This document shows, in pieces, positions 15,487-27,100 of a DNA stretch of 64,000 nt. A program made the translations under genes and the position numbers. Numbering within the stretch: position 1 is the first letter of the stretch; each line of letters opens with the position of its first letter. Under the pieces are notes generated by a model. It saw only the letters and a list, made by a program, of their open reading frames with translations. It was not told the DNA's origin and searched no databases. The stretch comes from Pseudomonas sp. EpS/L25 (GTDB lineage Bacteria; Pseudomonadota; Gammaproteobacteria; Pseudomonadales; Pseudomonadaceae): contig NZ_LNUP01000015.1 of assembly GCF_001512295.1 (NCBI RefSeq), positions 467,058-531,057 on the forward strand, given 5' to 3'.

Positions 15487-17010
15487 ATGTACGCCGACGA
15501 CACCGCCCGTCCCCATCACCGAGGCCTGCTCCTGTTGAGCATCACCCTCATGGTGCTGGTGTACTTCCTCGACAACCTCTCCATCGCCCTGGCCAATCGC
15601 TATGTCTACGGCGGCCTGGGTATCGACCAGCGCAGCTATAGCCTGGCCACCGCCTGCTACAGTGCGGCGGTCATCCTCACCAGCGCGCCGCACCAGTGGT
15701 TCGCCCAGCGCCTGGGCTATCGCAACCTGATCTTCGCGGCCGTCGGCATCCACCTGGTCGGCCAGGTGTTCTGCCTGATCGCCACCGACCTGCCGACCTT
15801 CATCGCCGGTCGTGTCCTGATGGGGGCTGGCGCCGCCACTTTCTTCGCCGGGGCGCGGGTGCTGGTGCAGATGTACTTCTCCGGGCCGCAGCTGCCGACC
15901 GGCATCCGCGCCTTCGCCTCGGGCGTACCCCTGGGCGGCGCTCTGGCCTCCTTCACCACTGCCGAATTGCTGGAAGGCCATCAGTGGCGCGCCATCTTCA
16001 TGGTGCCGGCACTGGCCTGCCTGCTGGTGGCGGTGTGCGTCTGGCTGTCGCTGCCCCGGCGCTCCCATCCGCTGGAGAACTCCGGCGCGCCCTCGTTGCT
16101 GTCCATGGTGCTGCTGGCCGGTGGCAGCCTGTTGCTCACCATCACCACCCAGCGGCTGGCCTTCGACTTCTTCAGCGATGGGCCGCGGCTGGCCCTGGAG
16201 CTGCTGGCTGGGGTAGCCATCCTCGGGCTCTACATCTATTACGAGCGGGGCCTGGCGCGGCCGACCCTGGACTTCAGGCACGCCATCACGCCGGGCTTCC
16301 TCGCCGGCATGCTGTTCATGATGCTCAACTACTTCCTGCTTGGCGCCTACAACTTCATCATCCCCCAGTACGTGGTCAATGCCCTGCAGGTGCCGGTCTA
16401 TACCGCGGGCGGGGTCATGGCGCTCGGCTGGCTGTGCGGCCTGGCGCCGCTGCTGATGATCACCTCGGTGCGGCTGCGCGAGCGCTTTCCCTGGGGTGGT
16501 TTTCGCAAGTACCTCGTGGCCGGCTATCTGCTGCTGGCCGGCTACGGCTTCTGGATGGTGCGCCAGCATGCCGATGTGCCCCTTTATCAGCAATTGGTAC
16601 CGGGCCTGATGATGCACGGCACCTACCTGATCGGCACCTTCGCGGTGATCATCATGTACACCTTCATGCGCGTCGAACCGGCCTATTTCAGTCAGGCCTA
16701 CCAGATCAAGAACATGACCCAGCAACTGGTCATGCCCCTGGGCATCGTGCTGTCCAATGTCTTCCTGCAGTGGCGCGATGCCTTCCATGCCACGGTGCTC
16801 GGCGCCTCGATCAACCCCTATGCCCAGAGCTACCAGGCCTATGGCGAGCGCTATCGGCAGGCCACCGGTGCGGACAACGCCCTGGCGCAGATCTCCAGCC
16901 TGGTCACCCGCCAGAGCCAGGTGCTGGGCTATCTCGACTACTTCTGGCTGGTCGGCTGGATCGGCCTGGCGCTGGCCGTCTACATGGCCCTGCAACGCCA
17001 TTTCCGCTAG
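15487..17010 (+). CDS. MFS transporter of the 14-helix (DHA2-like) type
   Basis: The protein has about 507 residues from the ATG at 15487; a GTG at 15469 would add six. It is hydrophobic throughout, with about 14 predicted membrane segments, beginning [38 protein letters not shown] and [20 protein letters not shown] match the MFS loop 2-3 and motif C regions only loosely. The substrate is unknown. Conserved context is limited to the neighbouring dehydrogenase upstream and rppH downstream, neither of which points to a substrate. Confidence 0.78.
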   Translation: MYADDTARPHHRGLLLLSITLMVLVYFLDNLSIALANRYVYGGLGIDQRSYSLATACYSAAVILTSAPHQWFAQRLGYRNLIFAAVGIHLVGQVFCLIATDLPTFIAGRVLMGAGAATFFAGARVLVQMYFSGPQLPTGIRAFASGVPLGGALASFTTAELLEGHQWRAIFMVPALACLLVAVCVWLSLPRRSHPLENSGAPSLLSMVLLAGGSLLLTITTQRLAFDFFSDGPRLALELLAGVAILGLYIYYERGLARPTLDFRHAITPGFLAGMLFMMLNYFLLGAYNFIIPQYVVNALQVPVYTAGGVMALGWLCGLAPLLMITSVRLRERFPWGGFRKYLVAGYLLLAGYGFWMVRQHADVPLYQQLVPGLMMHGTYLIGTFAVIIMYTFMRVEPAYFSQAYQIKNMTQQLVMPLGIVLSNVFLQWRDAFHATVLGASINPYAQSYQAYGERYRQATGADNALAQISSLVTRQSQVLGYLDYFWLVGWIGLALAVYMALQRHFR

Positions 17011-17201
17011 CGGCCGCTGATCGCCAACCCTTAAGCCGGCGTTCAGCGAGCAGCCACCATACTGCTGACCCCTGCCGGTCGTGCCAGTCGCCGGAAGACC
17101 GCGCCGGTCGGCCGCGCCCCAGTCGGTCCGGAGCTTGCATTGCTGGGCTGTCGAGCTTTGTGGAACAATGCGGGCAACGACATTTTTCAAGGGTGGCAGC
17201 C

Positions 17202-17675
17202 GTGATCGATGCTGATGGTTTTCGCCCCAATGTCGGCATCATTCTCGCCAATGATGCCGGCCAAGTACTGTGGGCCCGCCGGATCAACCAGGATGCCTGG
17301 CAGTTCCCCCAGGGTGGGATCGATGACCGGGAGACGCCCGAAGAGGCGCTGTACCGGGAGCTGAACGAAGAGGTAGGGCTGAGCCCTGACGACGTCCGTA
17401 TCCTGGCCTGTACCCGGGGCTGGCTGCGCTATCGTCTGCCGCAGCGCATGGTGCGCACGCACAGCCGCCCGCTGTGCATAGGCCAGAAGCAGAAGTGGTT
17501 CCTGCTGCGGCTGACGGCGGAAGAACAGCGGGTGCGGATGGACGTGACGGGCAAGCCGGAATTCGATGGCTGGCGCTGGGTGAGCTACTGGTACCCCTTG
17601 GGCCAGGTGGTGACCTTCAAGCGAGAGGTCTATCGGCGGGCGCTCAAGGAGTTGGCACCCCGCTTGCTGGCCTGA
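17202..17675 (+). CDS. rppH: RNA pyrophosphohydrolase RppH
   Basis: The protein has 157 residues. It removes pyrophosphate from 5'-triphosphorylated RNA, starting 5'-end-dependent mRNA decay. The N terminus [15 protein letters not shown] is the hallmark of RppH among Nudix proteins; the Nudix box follows (GG at its start, then RELNEEVGL with the catalytic glutamates). The start is a GTG at 17202 preceded by AAGGGTGG. It lies 111 bp upstream of ptsP, the same neighbour as in other pseudomonads. The gap between the MFS gene and rppH (17011-17201) holds only a presumed promoter. Confidence 0.94.
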   Translation: MIDADGFRPNVGIILANDAGQVLWARRINQDAWQFPQGGIDDRETPEEALYRELNEEVGLSPDDVRILACTRGWLRYRLPQRMVRTHSRPLCIGQKQKWFLLRLTAEEQRVRMDVTGKPEFDGWRWVSYWYPLGQVVTFKREVYRRALKELAPRLLA

Positions 17676-17786
17676 TTACCGGCTTGGCCGGTGCGAAAGA
17701 GGTGAGGAGAAGCTGTGGTCATGCAGGATGAACGACACGTGATGCACGCCGGCGGTCTCGCCGGGCGTCGACTGCGGAGGCGCTAG

Positions 17787-20066
17787 ATGCTTGCAGTTCT
17801 GCGCAAGATCGTCCAGGAGGTCAATGCCGCCAAGGATCTGGGGTCGGCACTGTCCATCATCGTGCAGCGCGTCCGCGCAGCCATGCAGTCCCAGGTCTGC
17901 TCCGTCTATCTGCTGGACCCGGACACCAACCGTTTCGTGCTCATGGCCACCGAAGGCCTGAACAAGAAGTCCATCGGTCGGGTCAGCATGGCCCCCAACG
18001 AGGGCCTGGTCGGCCTGGTCGGCACGCGCGAAGAGCCGCTCAATCTCGAAGACGCCGCCAGCCATCCCCGTTTCCGTTATTTCGCCGAGACCGGTGAGGA
18101 ACGCTATGCGTCTTTCCTCGGCGCCCCGATCATCCACCACCGGCGTGTCATGGGCGTGCTGGTGGTGCAGCAGAAGGAACGCCGTCAGTTCGACGAGGGC
18201 GAGGAAGCCTTCCTGGTCACCATGAGCGCCCAGCTTGCCGGGGTGATCGCCCACGCCGAGGCCACCGGTACCATCCGTGGCCTGGATCGGCAGGGCAAGG
18301 GCATCCAGGAAGCCCGTTTCGTCGGCATTCCCGGTTCGCCCGGCGTTGGCGTCGGCAAGGCCGTGGTGGTGCTGCCACCTGCCGATCTGGAAGTGGTGCC
18401 CGACAAGACCGTCACCGACATCGAGGCGGAGTTGCAGCTGTTCCGCTCCGCCCTCGAGGGCGTGCGGGCGGACATGAAGGCGCTGTCCAAGCGGCTGTCC
18501 ACCCAGTTGCGCAAGGAAGAGCGGGCGCTGTTCGACGTCTACCTGATGATGCTCGACGACGCCGCCCTCGGTAACGAGGTGACCACCATCATCAAGAGCG
18601 GCCAGTGGGCTCAGGGCGCCCTGCGCCAGGTGGTGATGGAGCACGTCCAGCGCTTCGAGCTGATGGACGACGCCTACCTGCGCGAACGGGCCGCCGACGT
18701 GCGCGACCTGGGGCGCCGGCTGCTTGCCTATCTGCAACAGGCCCACCAGGCCTGCCTGATCTATCCGGAAAACACCATCCTGGTCAGCGAGGAGCTCTCG
18801 CCGACCATGCTCGGCGAGGTGCCCGAAGGGCGTCTGGTCGGTCTCATCTCGGTGTTGGGGTCGGGCAACTCCCACGTCGCCATCCTCGCTCGCGCCATGG
18901 GTATCCCCACGGTGATGGGCGCGGTTGACCTGCCGTACTCCAAGGTCGATGGCATCGACCTCATCGTCGACGGCTACCACGGCGAGATCTTCACCAACCC
19001 TTCGCCGACGCTGATCAAGCAGTACGGCGATGTGGTGGAAGAAGAGCGCCAGTTGACCCAGGGCCTCGACGCCCTGCGCAGCCTGCCCTGCGAGACCCTC
19101 GACGGTCACCGCATGCCGCTGTGGGTCAACACCGGCCTGATGGCCGACGTGGCTCGCGCCCAGCAGCGGGGCGCCGAAGGGGTGGGGCTGTATCGCACCG
19201 AAGTCCCCTTCATGGTCAACGAGCGCTTCCCCAGCGAGAAGGAACAGCTCTCGATCTATCGCGAGCAGCTGGCGGCCTTCCATCCGGCGCCGGTGACCAT
19301 GCGCACCCTGGACATCGGCGGTGACAAGGCCCTGTCCTATTTCCCGATCAAGGAAGACAACCCCTTCCTGGGCTGGCGCGGTATCCGCGTCACCCTGGAT
19401 CATCCGGAGATCTTCCTGGTGCAGACCCGCGCCATGCTCAAGGCCAGCGAGGGGCTGAACAACCTGCGTATCATGCTGCCCATGATCTCCGGCGTGCACG
19501 AGGTGGAGGAATCCCAGCACCTGCTGCACCGCGCCTGGTGCGAGGTGCGTGACGAAGGCGTCGACATTCCCATGCCGCCCGTGGGCGTCATGGTCGAGGT
19601 GCCCTCGGCGGTCTACCAGGCCCGCGACCTGGCGCGCCAGGTGGACTTCATCTCCGTAGGCTCCAACGACCTCACCCAGTACCTGCTGGCGGTGGATCGC
19701 AACAATCCGCGGGTGGCCGATCTCTACGACTACTTCCATCCGGCGGTGCTGCAGGCACTGCAGCAGGTGGTGGATGGGGCCCATGCCGAGGGCGTACCGG
19801 TGAGCATCTGCGGCGAGATGGCCGGCGATCCGGCGGCGGCGGTGCTGCTCATGGGCATGGGCTTCGACACCCTGTCGATGAACGCCACCAACCTGCCCAA
19901 GGTGAAGTGGCTGCTGCGCCAGGTCACCCTGGAAAAGGCCCAGGAGCTGGTGCAGCAGATGCGCCAGATCGATAACCCCCAGGTGATCCACAGCGCCCTG
20001 CACCTGGCCTTGCGCAACCTCGGCCTGGGTCGGGTGATCAATCCGGCGGCCAGCGTCCAGAGCTGA
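17787..20066 (+). CDS. ptsP: Phosphoenolpyruvate-protein phosphotransferase PtsP (EI-Ntr)
   Basis: The protein has 759 residues and is the first enzyme of the nitrogen-related PTS, passing phosphate from PEP to NPr. A GAF domain (about 15-150) precedes the EI N-terminal region. The phospho-accepting His363 lies in SGNSHVAILARAMG. The C-terminal PEP-binding barrel has VGLYRTEVPFM, LDIGGDKALSYF, SVGSNDLTQYLLAVDRNN and the active cysteine in SICGEMAG. The ATG at 17787 gives the conserved MLAVLRKIVQEVNAA start. Family members respond to glutamine and alpha-ketoglutarate through the GAF domain. A perfect GC hairpin follows the stop. Confidence 0.96.
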   Translation: MLAVLRKIVQEVNAAKDLGSALSIIVQRVRAAMQSQVCSVYLLDPDTNRFVLMATEGLNKKSIGRVSMAPNEGLVGLVGTREEPLNLEDAASHPRFRYFAETGEERYASFLGAPIIHHRRVMGVLVVQQKERRQFDEGEEAFLVTMSAQLAGVIAHAEATGTIRGLDRQGKGIQEARFVGIPGSPGVGVGKAVVVLPPADLEVVPDKTVTDIEAELQLFRSALEGVRADMKALSKRLSTQLRKEERALFDVYLMMLDDAALGNEVTTIIKSGQWAQGALRQVVMEHVQRFELMDDAYLRERAADVRDLGRRLLAYLQQAHQACLIYPENTILVSEELSPTMLGEVPEGRLVGLISVLGSGNSHVAILARAMGIPTVMGAVDLPYSKVDGIDLIVDGYHGEIFTNPSPTLIKQYGDVVEEERQLTQGLDALRSLPCETLDGHRMPLWVNTGLMADVARAQQRGAEGVGLYRTEVPFMVNERFPSEKEQLSIYREQLAAFHPAPVTMRTLDIGGDKALSYFPIKEDNPFLGWRGIRVTLDHPEIFLVQTRAMLKASEGLNNLRIMLPMISGVHEVEESQHLLHRAWCEVRDEGVDIPMPPVGVMVEVPSAVYQARDLARQVDFISVGSNDLTQYLLAVDRNNPRVADLYDYFHPAVLQALQQVVDGAHAEGVPVSICGEMAGDPAAAVLLMGMGFDTLSMNATNLPKVKWLLRQVTLEKAQELVQQMRQIDNPQVIHSALHLALRNLGLGRVINPAASVQS

Positions 20067-20070
20067 GCGT

Positions 20071-20100
20071 GCCGGGCGGGGCCTTCGCTTCCCGCCCGGC
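20071..20100 (+). terminator. GC-rich hairpin after ptsP
   Basis: GCCGGGCGGG (20071-20080) pairs with CCCGCCCGGC (20091-20100) over a ten-base loop, right after the ptsP stop. There is no T-tract, so it may be a 3'-end stabiliser or a weak terminator. Confidence 0.5.
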
Positions 20101-20139
20101 AAGTAGCGGCGTACCATGCCGCTTCTTGCGCCCGAGGTG

Positions 20140-20925
20140 ATGATGGATCTCTTGCTTTTCCTGGTGCTCGGCGCCTGCGCCGGGGTGCTGGCCGGACTGT
20201 TCGGGGTCGGTGGCGGCCTCATCATCGTGCCGGTGCTGGTCTACAGCTTCACCGCCAAGGGGCTCGATCCGGACATCCTCACCCACCTGGCGGTGGGCAC
20301 CTCGCTGGCCACCATCGTCTTCACCTCGCTCAACTCGGTCTGGGCCCACCACCGCCTGGGCGCGGTACGTTGGCGACTGTTCGCCTGGATGGCGCTGGGC
20401 ATCGTCGGTGGCAGCTCCCTGGGCGCCGTCACGGCGGCTGCCATCCATGGCCCGCTGCTACAGAAGATCATCGGCACCTTCGCCATCCTGATCGCCATCC
20501 AGCTGGCCCTGGACCTGCGGCCCAAGGCCCGGGCCAGCGAGCCGGGCAAGCCGGCGCTGACGGTGGCGGGCGTGGTGATCGGCTGGGCCTCGGCCATCTT
20601 CGGCATCGGCGGCGGCTCGCTCACCGTGCCCTTCCTGGTGTGGCGCAGCCTGTCGATGCAGCAGGCGGTGGCCACCTCGGCGGCCTGTGGCCTGCCCATC
20701 GCCCTGTCCGGAGCGCTTTCGTTCATCGTCGTCGGCTGGCAGGAGCCAGGGCTGCCCGCCTGGAGCCTGGGCTACGTCTATCTGCCGGCGTTGCTGGGTA
20801 TCGCCCTGACCAGCATGTTCTTCGCCCGCTTCGGTGCCCGGCTGGCCCATCGCCTGTCGCCGCGGCTGCTCAAGCGGCTGTTCGCTCTGCTGCTGTTCGG
20901 CGTCGGGCTCAACTTCTTACTCTGA
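20140..20925 (+). CDS. TauE/SafE-family permease
   Basis: The protein has about 261 residues from the ATG at 20140; an ATG at 20116 would add eight non-conserved residues. It is an integral membrane protein with about eight helices and the two-fold repeat of the family: [14 protein letters not shown] in the first half and [15 protein letters not shown] in the second. Members export sulfite, sulfoacetate or related anions, but the substrate here is unknown. It lies between ptsP and lgt, as in other pseudomonads, and its stop is 19 bp before the lgt start, so the two may be co-transcribed. Confidence 0.85.
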   Translation: MMDLLLFLVLGACAGVLAGLFGVGGGLIIVPVLVYSFTAKGLDPDILTHLAVGTSLATIVFTSLNSVWAHHRLGAVRWRLFAWMALGIVGGSSLGAVTAAAIHGPLLQKIIGTFAILIAIQLALDLRPKARASEPGKPALTVAGVVIGWASAIFGIGGGSLTVPFLVWRSLSMQQAVATSAACGLPIALSGALSFIVVGWQEPGLPAWSLGYVYLPALLGIALTSMFFARFGARLAHRLSPRLLKRLFALLLFGVGLNFLL

Positions 20926-20944
20926 TCCCCATCAAGGAGGCACC

Positions 20945-21757
20945 ATGCTGCCGTATCCGCAAATAGACCCGGTGGCCCTGTCACTGGGCCCGCTGAAGAT
21001 CCACTGGTACGGCCTCATGTACCTGGTGGGCATCGGCGGCGCCTGGTGGCTGGCCAAGCGCCGGCTGAATCGCTTCGACCCGCGCTGGACCAGCGAAACC
21101 CTGTCCGACCTGGTGTTCTGGGTGGCGCTGGGGGTCATCGCCGGCGGGCGATTGGGCTACGTGCTGTTCTACAACCTGGCGGAATACATCGCCAATCCGA
21201 CGCTGATCTTCGAGGTCTGGAAGGGCGGCATGTCCTTCCATGGTGGCCTGCTCGGGGTGATCCTGGCGGTCTGGTGGTTCGGCAAGCGCCACGACAAGGG
21301 CTTCTTCGAGCTGATGGACTTCATCGCCCCGCTGGTGCCCATCGGCCTCGGCGCCGGTCGCATCGGCAACTTCATCAATGCCGAACTCTGGGGCAAGCCC
21401 ACCGACGTACCCTGGGCGATGATCTTCCCGCCCTACAGCGATCCGGCCCAGCTGCCGCGCCATCCGTCGCAGCTCTACCAGTTCGCGCTGGAAGGCGTGG
21501 CGCTGTTCGTCATCCTCTGGCTCTACTCGCGCAAGCCGCGGCCGACGATGGCCGTCTCCGGACTGTTCGTGCTCTGCTACGGTATCTTCCGCTTCATCGT
21601 CGAGTTCGTCCGGGTACCGGATGCCCAGCTTGGCTATCTGGCCTGGGGCTGGCTGACCATGGGCCAGGTGCTCTGCGTGCCCATGGTGCTGGGCGGTGTG
21701 GCCCTGATGGTCTATGCCTATCGCCGGGCGCCGCAGCCGGTCGTCCGCGCCGAATGA
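20945..21757 (+). CDS. lgt: Prolipoprotein diacylglyceryl transferase Lgt
   Basis: The protein has 270 residues and transfers diacylglycerol from phosphatidylglycerol to the lipobox cysteine of prelipoproteins in the inner membrane. About seven membrane helices are seen. The signature [13 protein letters not shown] and the essential histidine region SFHGGLLG are present, as is the R in [11 protein letters not shown]. The start at 20945 has a near-perfect Shine-Dalgarno, AAGGAGG, four bases upstream. In many pseudomonads thyA follows lgt; here a small exported protein gene follows instead. Confidence 0.96.
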   Translation: MLPYPQIDPVALSLGPLKIHWYGLMYLVGIGGAWWLAKRRLNRFDPRWTSETLSDLVFWVALGVIAGGRLGYVLFYNLAEYIANPTLIFEVWKGGMSFHGGLLGVILAVWWFGKRHDKGFFELMDFIAPLVPIGLGAGRIGNFINAELWGKPTDVPWAMIFPPYSDPAQLPRHPSQLYQFALEGVALFVILWLYSRKPRPTMAVSGLFVLCYGIFRFIVEFVRVPDAQLGYLAWGWLTMGQVLCVPMVLGGVALMVYAYRRAPQPVVRAE

Positions 21758-21767
21758 CGTCTGGGGC

Positions 21768-21792
21768 CCGCCCGCATGACAAGTGCGGGCGG
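21768..21792 (+). terminator. GC hairpin after lgt
   Basis: CCGCCCGCA (21768-21776) pairs perfectly with TGCGGGCGG (21784-21792) over a seven-base loop, about ten bases after the lgt stop. CTGTTAT follows but there is no true T-run. Confidence 0.5.
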
Positions 21793-21843
21793 CCTGTTAT
21801 AGTTCAGGAACCACCAATCTTTTTCGCGCAAGGGATCAGCCGT

Positions 21844-22206
21844 ATGAATCCGTTCCGTAGCCTGGCTGCCGTGCTGGCCTTGGCCCTGACCTTCCAGGCC
21901 TTGCCGGTGCAGGCGCAACAGGCTCAGGGTGAAATCACCGAGTACCAGACTGCGGACCAGGCCTTCGGCGAAGCCCGGGCGCCCGAGGCCTTCTCCATGA
22001 TCGGCGATCTGCTGATCGCGCGGCCGTTGCTGATCGCCGCCACCGTGATCGGGGCCGGCGCTTTCGTGATCAGCCTGCCGTTCACCGCCGCGGGCGGCAA
22101 TGTCGGCAAGGCCGGCAAGGCGCTGGTGGTCGAACCGGGCAAGGCAGCCTTCGTTCGCTGCCTGGGGTGCACCCAGAGCGGTTATGGCCGTACCAACGAG
22201 GAATAA
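21844..22206 (+). CDS. Small exported or membrane protein, unknown function
   Basis: The protein has 120 residues. A signal peptide (about 1-25, ending LPVQA-QQ) is followed by a charged segment and one hydrophobic stretch at about 54-78 ([20 protein letters not shown]) ending in glycine-rich [12 protein letters not shown]. Two cysteines occur near the C terminus (RCLGCTQ). It looks like a short conserved pseudomonad protein sometimes labelled multidrug transporter, a name that its size does not support. No function is proposed. The start at 21844 is preceded by AAGGGATCAG. Confidence 0.7.
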   Translation: MNPFRSLAAVLALALTFQALPVQAQQAQGEITEYQTADQAFGEARAPEAFSMIGDLLIARPLLIAATVIGAGAFVISLPFTAAGGNVGKAGKALVVEPGKAAFVRCLGCTQSGYGRTNEE

Positions 22207-22214
22207 CGTCATCG

Positions 22215-22414
22215 GAGCCTGTTCAAAATCTGCTGCGCGTCGGCCAAACTGCGTTGAAAATGGCCTGGAAGGCCAGCCTCACCTGGGCGGCCTCGTCGCA
22301 ATGCTCATTTATCACTGGTAAACCCGAGCGCGGGTCCGATCCGCTTCCTCAGCCCTTTTCGTGGGGCCGCCTAGGCCTTGTTTGGCTCTAGCTCGCTGGA
22401 TTGTGAACAGGCTC
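22215..22414. mobile_element. MITE-like 200-bp element with terminal inverted repeats
   Basis: The ends are inverted copies: GAGCCTGTTCAAAATC at the left and, read from the right, GAGCCTGTTCACAATC, 15 of 16 identical, with 11 outer bases perfect. No protein is encoded. The interior has CTGCTGCGCGTCGGCCA and GCAATGCTCATTTATCAC, which resemble the interior of the element at 45286-45428 (ACTGCGCGTCCGCCA, CCTCATGTATCAC). Both look like non-autonomous elements of one family. It lies between the small exported protein and the ferredoxin gene, ending 14 bp from the ferredoxin stop. Confidence 0.6.
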
Positions 22415-22427
22415 TCAGGGCCTGGCG

Positions 22428-24164
<1,737 letters not shown>

Positions 24165-27100
24165 ATGAGCAACCAGGCGGACGTGGCCAGACCCAATGAC
24201 TCCAAGCACCTGATCCCCAGCGACCTGCCGTTCCCGGTGGTGGGCATCGGAGCCTCCGCGGGGGGGATCCAGGCCCTGCTGCACTTCTTCGAAGCCATGC
24301 CGGCCGATTGCGGCATGGCCTTCGTGGTGGTGATGCATCTCTCCCCGGAGCATCAGAGCAATCTCGACCAGATCCTGCAACGCGCCACGCGCTTGCCGGT
24401 GCAACAGGTCGTTCAGCCGGTACCCATCCAGGCCGAGCACGTCTATGTGATTCCGCCCGGCGCCGACCTGACCATGAACGACGGCTATCTGCGCCTGAGC
24501 CAGGCGGAGCGGCCCCAGGGCGATCACGTGGCGGTGGACCTGTTCTTCCGCACCCTGGCCGATGTCCATCGAACGCGTGCCATCGCCATCGTCCTCTCGG
24601 GCAATGGCGCCGACGGCGCCGTGGGCCTGGCGCGGGTGAAGGAGCAGGGCGGGGTGACCCTGGCCCAGGCGCCGGAAGATGCCGAGTTCGAGTCCATGCC
24701 GAGCAGTGCCATCACCACCGGCATGGTGGACTTCGTCCTACCGGTGGTGGAGATGCCGCAGAAGCTGCTGGAGCTGGCCACTACCATCAGCACCCTCAGC
24801 CAGGGCGAATTACGCCACTTCGATCTCGACGCCCGGGTGCCGGAGCCATCGAGCAAGGCGGTACAGCTGGCCCTGCGCGACATCCTCACCCTGTTGCGCA
24901 CCCGCACCGGGCACAACTTCAAGCAGTACAAGACCGCCACGGTGTTGCGCCGGGTGGAGCGGCGCATGCAGGTCAACGCCATCGCCGACATGCCGGCCTA
25001 TGCCGGCTTTCTCCATGACCATCCCGAGGAGACCCCGGCGCTGCTCAAGGACATGCTCATCGGCGTGACCAACTTCTTCCGCGATCGCGAAGCCTTCGAA
25101 GCGCTGGAGCGCGACGTGGTGCCGGAGTTGTTCGAGCAGTTGCAAGGCGCGGCCGACGACCAGGAATTGCGGGTCTGGAGCGCGGCCTGCTCCAGTGGTG
25201 AAGAGGCCTATTCGCTGGCCATGCTATTCACCGAGCAGGCCGAGCTGCGTCAATCCGGTGCGCGGCTGCAGGTGTTCGCCACCGATCTCGACGAGCACGC
25301 CCTGGCGATTGCCCGCCACGGTGTCTATCCCGGCTCCATCGTCACGGATGTCGCCCCCGCCCGGCTGCGCCAGCATCTGCTCAAGGAGCAGAACCAGTAC
25401 CGGGTGAAGAAGGAGCTGCGCGAGAAGGTGCTGTTCGCCCAGCACAACCTGCTCAGCGATCCGCCGTTCTCGCGCCTCGATCTCATCAGCTGCCGCAATC
25501 TGCTGATCTATCTGGATCGCGAGGTGCAGGCCGAAATCCTGCACACCTTCCACTTCGCCCTCAGGCCGGGTGGCTACCTGTTCCTCGGCAGCTCCGAGTC
25601 GGCCGATGTGCAGAGCAGCCTCTTCGCCACGGTGGACAAGAAGAACCGCATCTACCGCGCCAAGCACACCACCAGCGTGGGGCGCCCGACGCCCATGCTC
25701 AACCTCAACCCCGGCGTGCACAGCGTGCGCCTGCCACCGCACCAGGTCGGCCGGCGCAAGAAGGTGTCCTTCGCCGAGGTGCACCAGCGGGTGCTGGAAC
25801 AGTACGCCCCGCCGAGCATCATCGTCGATCGCGAATCCAATATCGTGCACCTGTCCGAGCGGGCCGGGCGCTTCCTCCGCTACGTCGGTGGCGAGCCCAG
25901 CTACAACCTGCCGGCGCTGGTGCTCGAGGAGCTGCGCCTGGAGTTGCGTACGGCGCTGTTCCAGGCGCTGCAGAGCAACAAGAGCATCGAGGCGCGCCGC
26001 GTGCACATCCAGCGCGACGAGCGCAGCTACTACATCAACATGGTGGTGCGGCCGTTCCGCGACAGCGACACCAGTACCGACTACCTGCTGGTGCTCTTCG
26101 ACGAGGTCGAAGACGTCATGAGCACCGACTCCCCCAGCGACCACGCCGAGGCCAAGGACAGCGTCCTGACCCAGCTGGAAGCCGAGTTGCAGCGCACCAA
26201 GGAACAGCTGCAACTGACCATCGAGCAGTCCGAGACCTCCACCGAAGAACTCAAGGCCTCCAACGAGGAATTGCAGGCCATCAACGAGGAGTTGCGCTCG
26301 GCCACCGAGGAACTGGAGACCAGCAAGGAAGAGCTGCAGTCGATCAACGAAGAGCTGATCACCGTCAACTACGAGCTGAAATCCAAGATCGAGGAAACCG
26401 GCAAGATCAACGACGATCTGCAGAACCTCATCACCTCCACCGACATCGCCACGGTGTTCGTCGACCGCGGCATGCGCATCAAGAGATTCACGCCGCGCGC
26501 GACCAGCATCTTCAACATGATCGTCAGCGACACCGGCCGCTCGCTGCTCGATATCACCCATCGGCTGGACTACCCGGAGCTGGCCACCGACGCCAACCAG
26601 GTGTTCGAGTCTCTCGGTCTGATCGAGCGCGAGGTGCGCAGCCAAGACGACCGCTGGTACCTGGCGCGGCTGTTGCCCTACCGCACCGCCGAGGATCGCA
26701 TCGAAGGGGCCGTACTGACCTTCATCGACGTCACCGAGCGGCGCCTGGCCCAGGATCGCGCCCGTGCCGGCGAAGAGAACATGCGCCTCATGACGCAGAA
26801 CATCCACAACTGCGCCATCGTCACCCTGGACGCCCGCGGCATCATCGACAGCTGGAACGGTGGCGCCACCCGCCTGTTCGGCTACAGCGAGCGTGAGGCC
26901 CTCGGTCAGCCGGTGGGGCTGATCTTCACCCCGGAAGACATCGCCGCCCAGGTGCCGGAAGCGGAAATGCGCAGCGCCGACGAGCACGGCGCTGCGCACG
27001 ACGAGCGCTGGCTCAGGCGCAAGGACGGCAGCCGCCTCTATTGCACCGGGGTCCTCAGCCGCATGAGCAACGCCTCCGGCGGGCGGGGCTACGCCAAGAT

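Noticed and set aside
15696-17675. 659-residue frame joining the MFS region to rppH
   Set aside because: Only the last 157 codons are a gene (rppH). The rest is an out-of-frame Arg/Gly/Pro-rich shadow of the MFS transporter.
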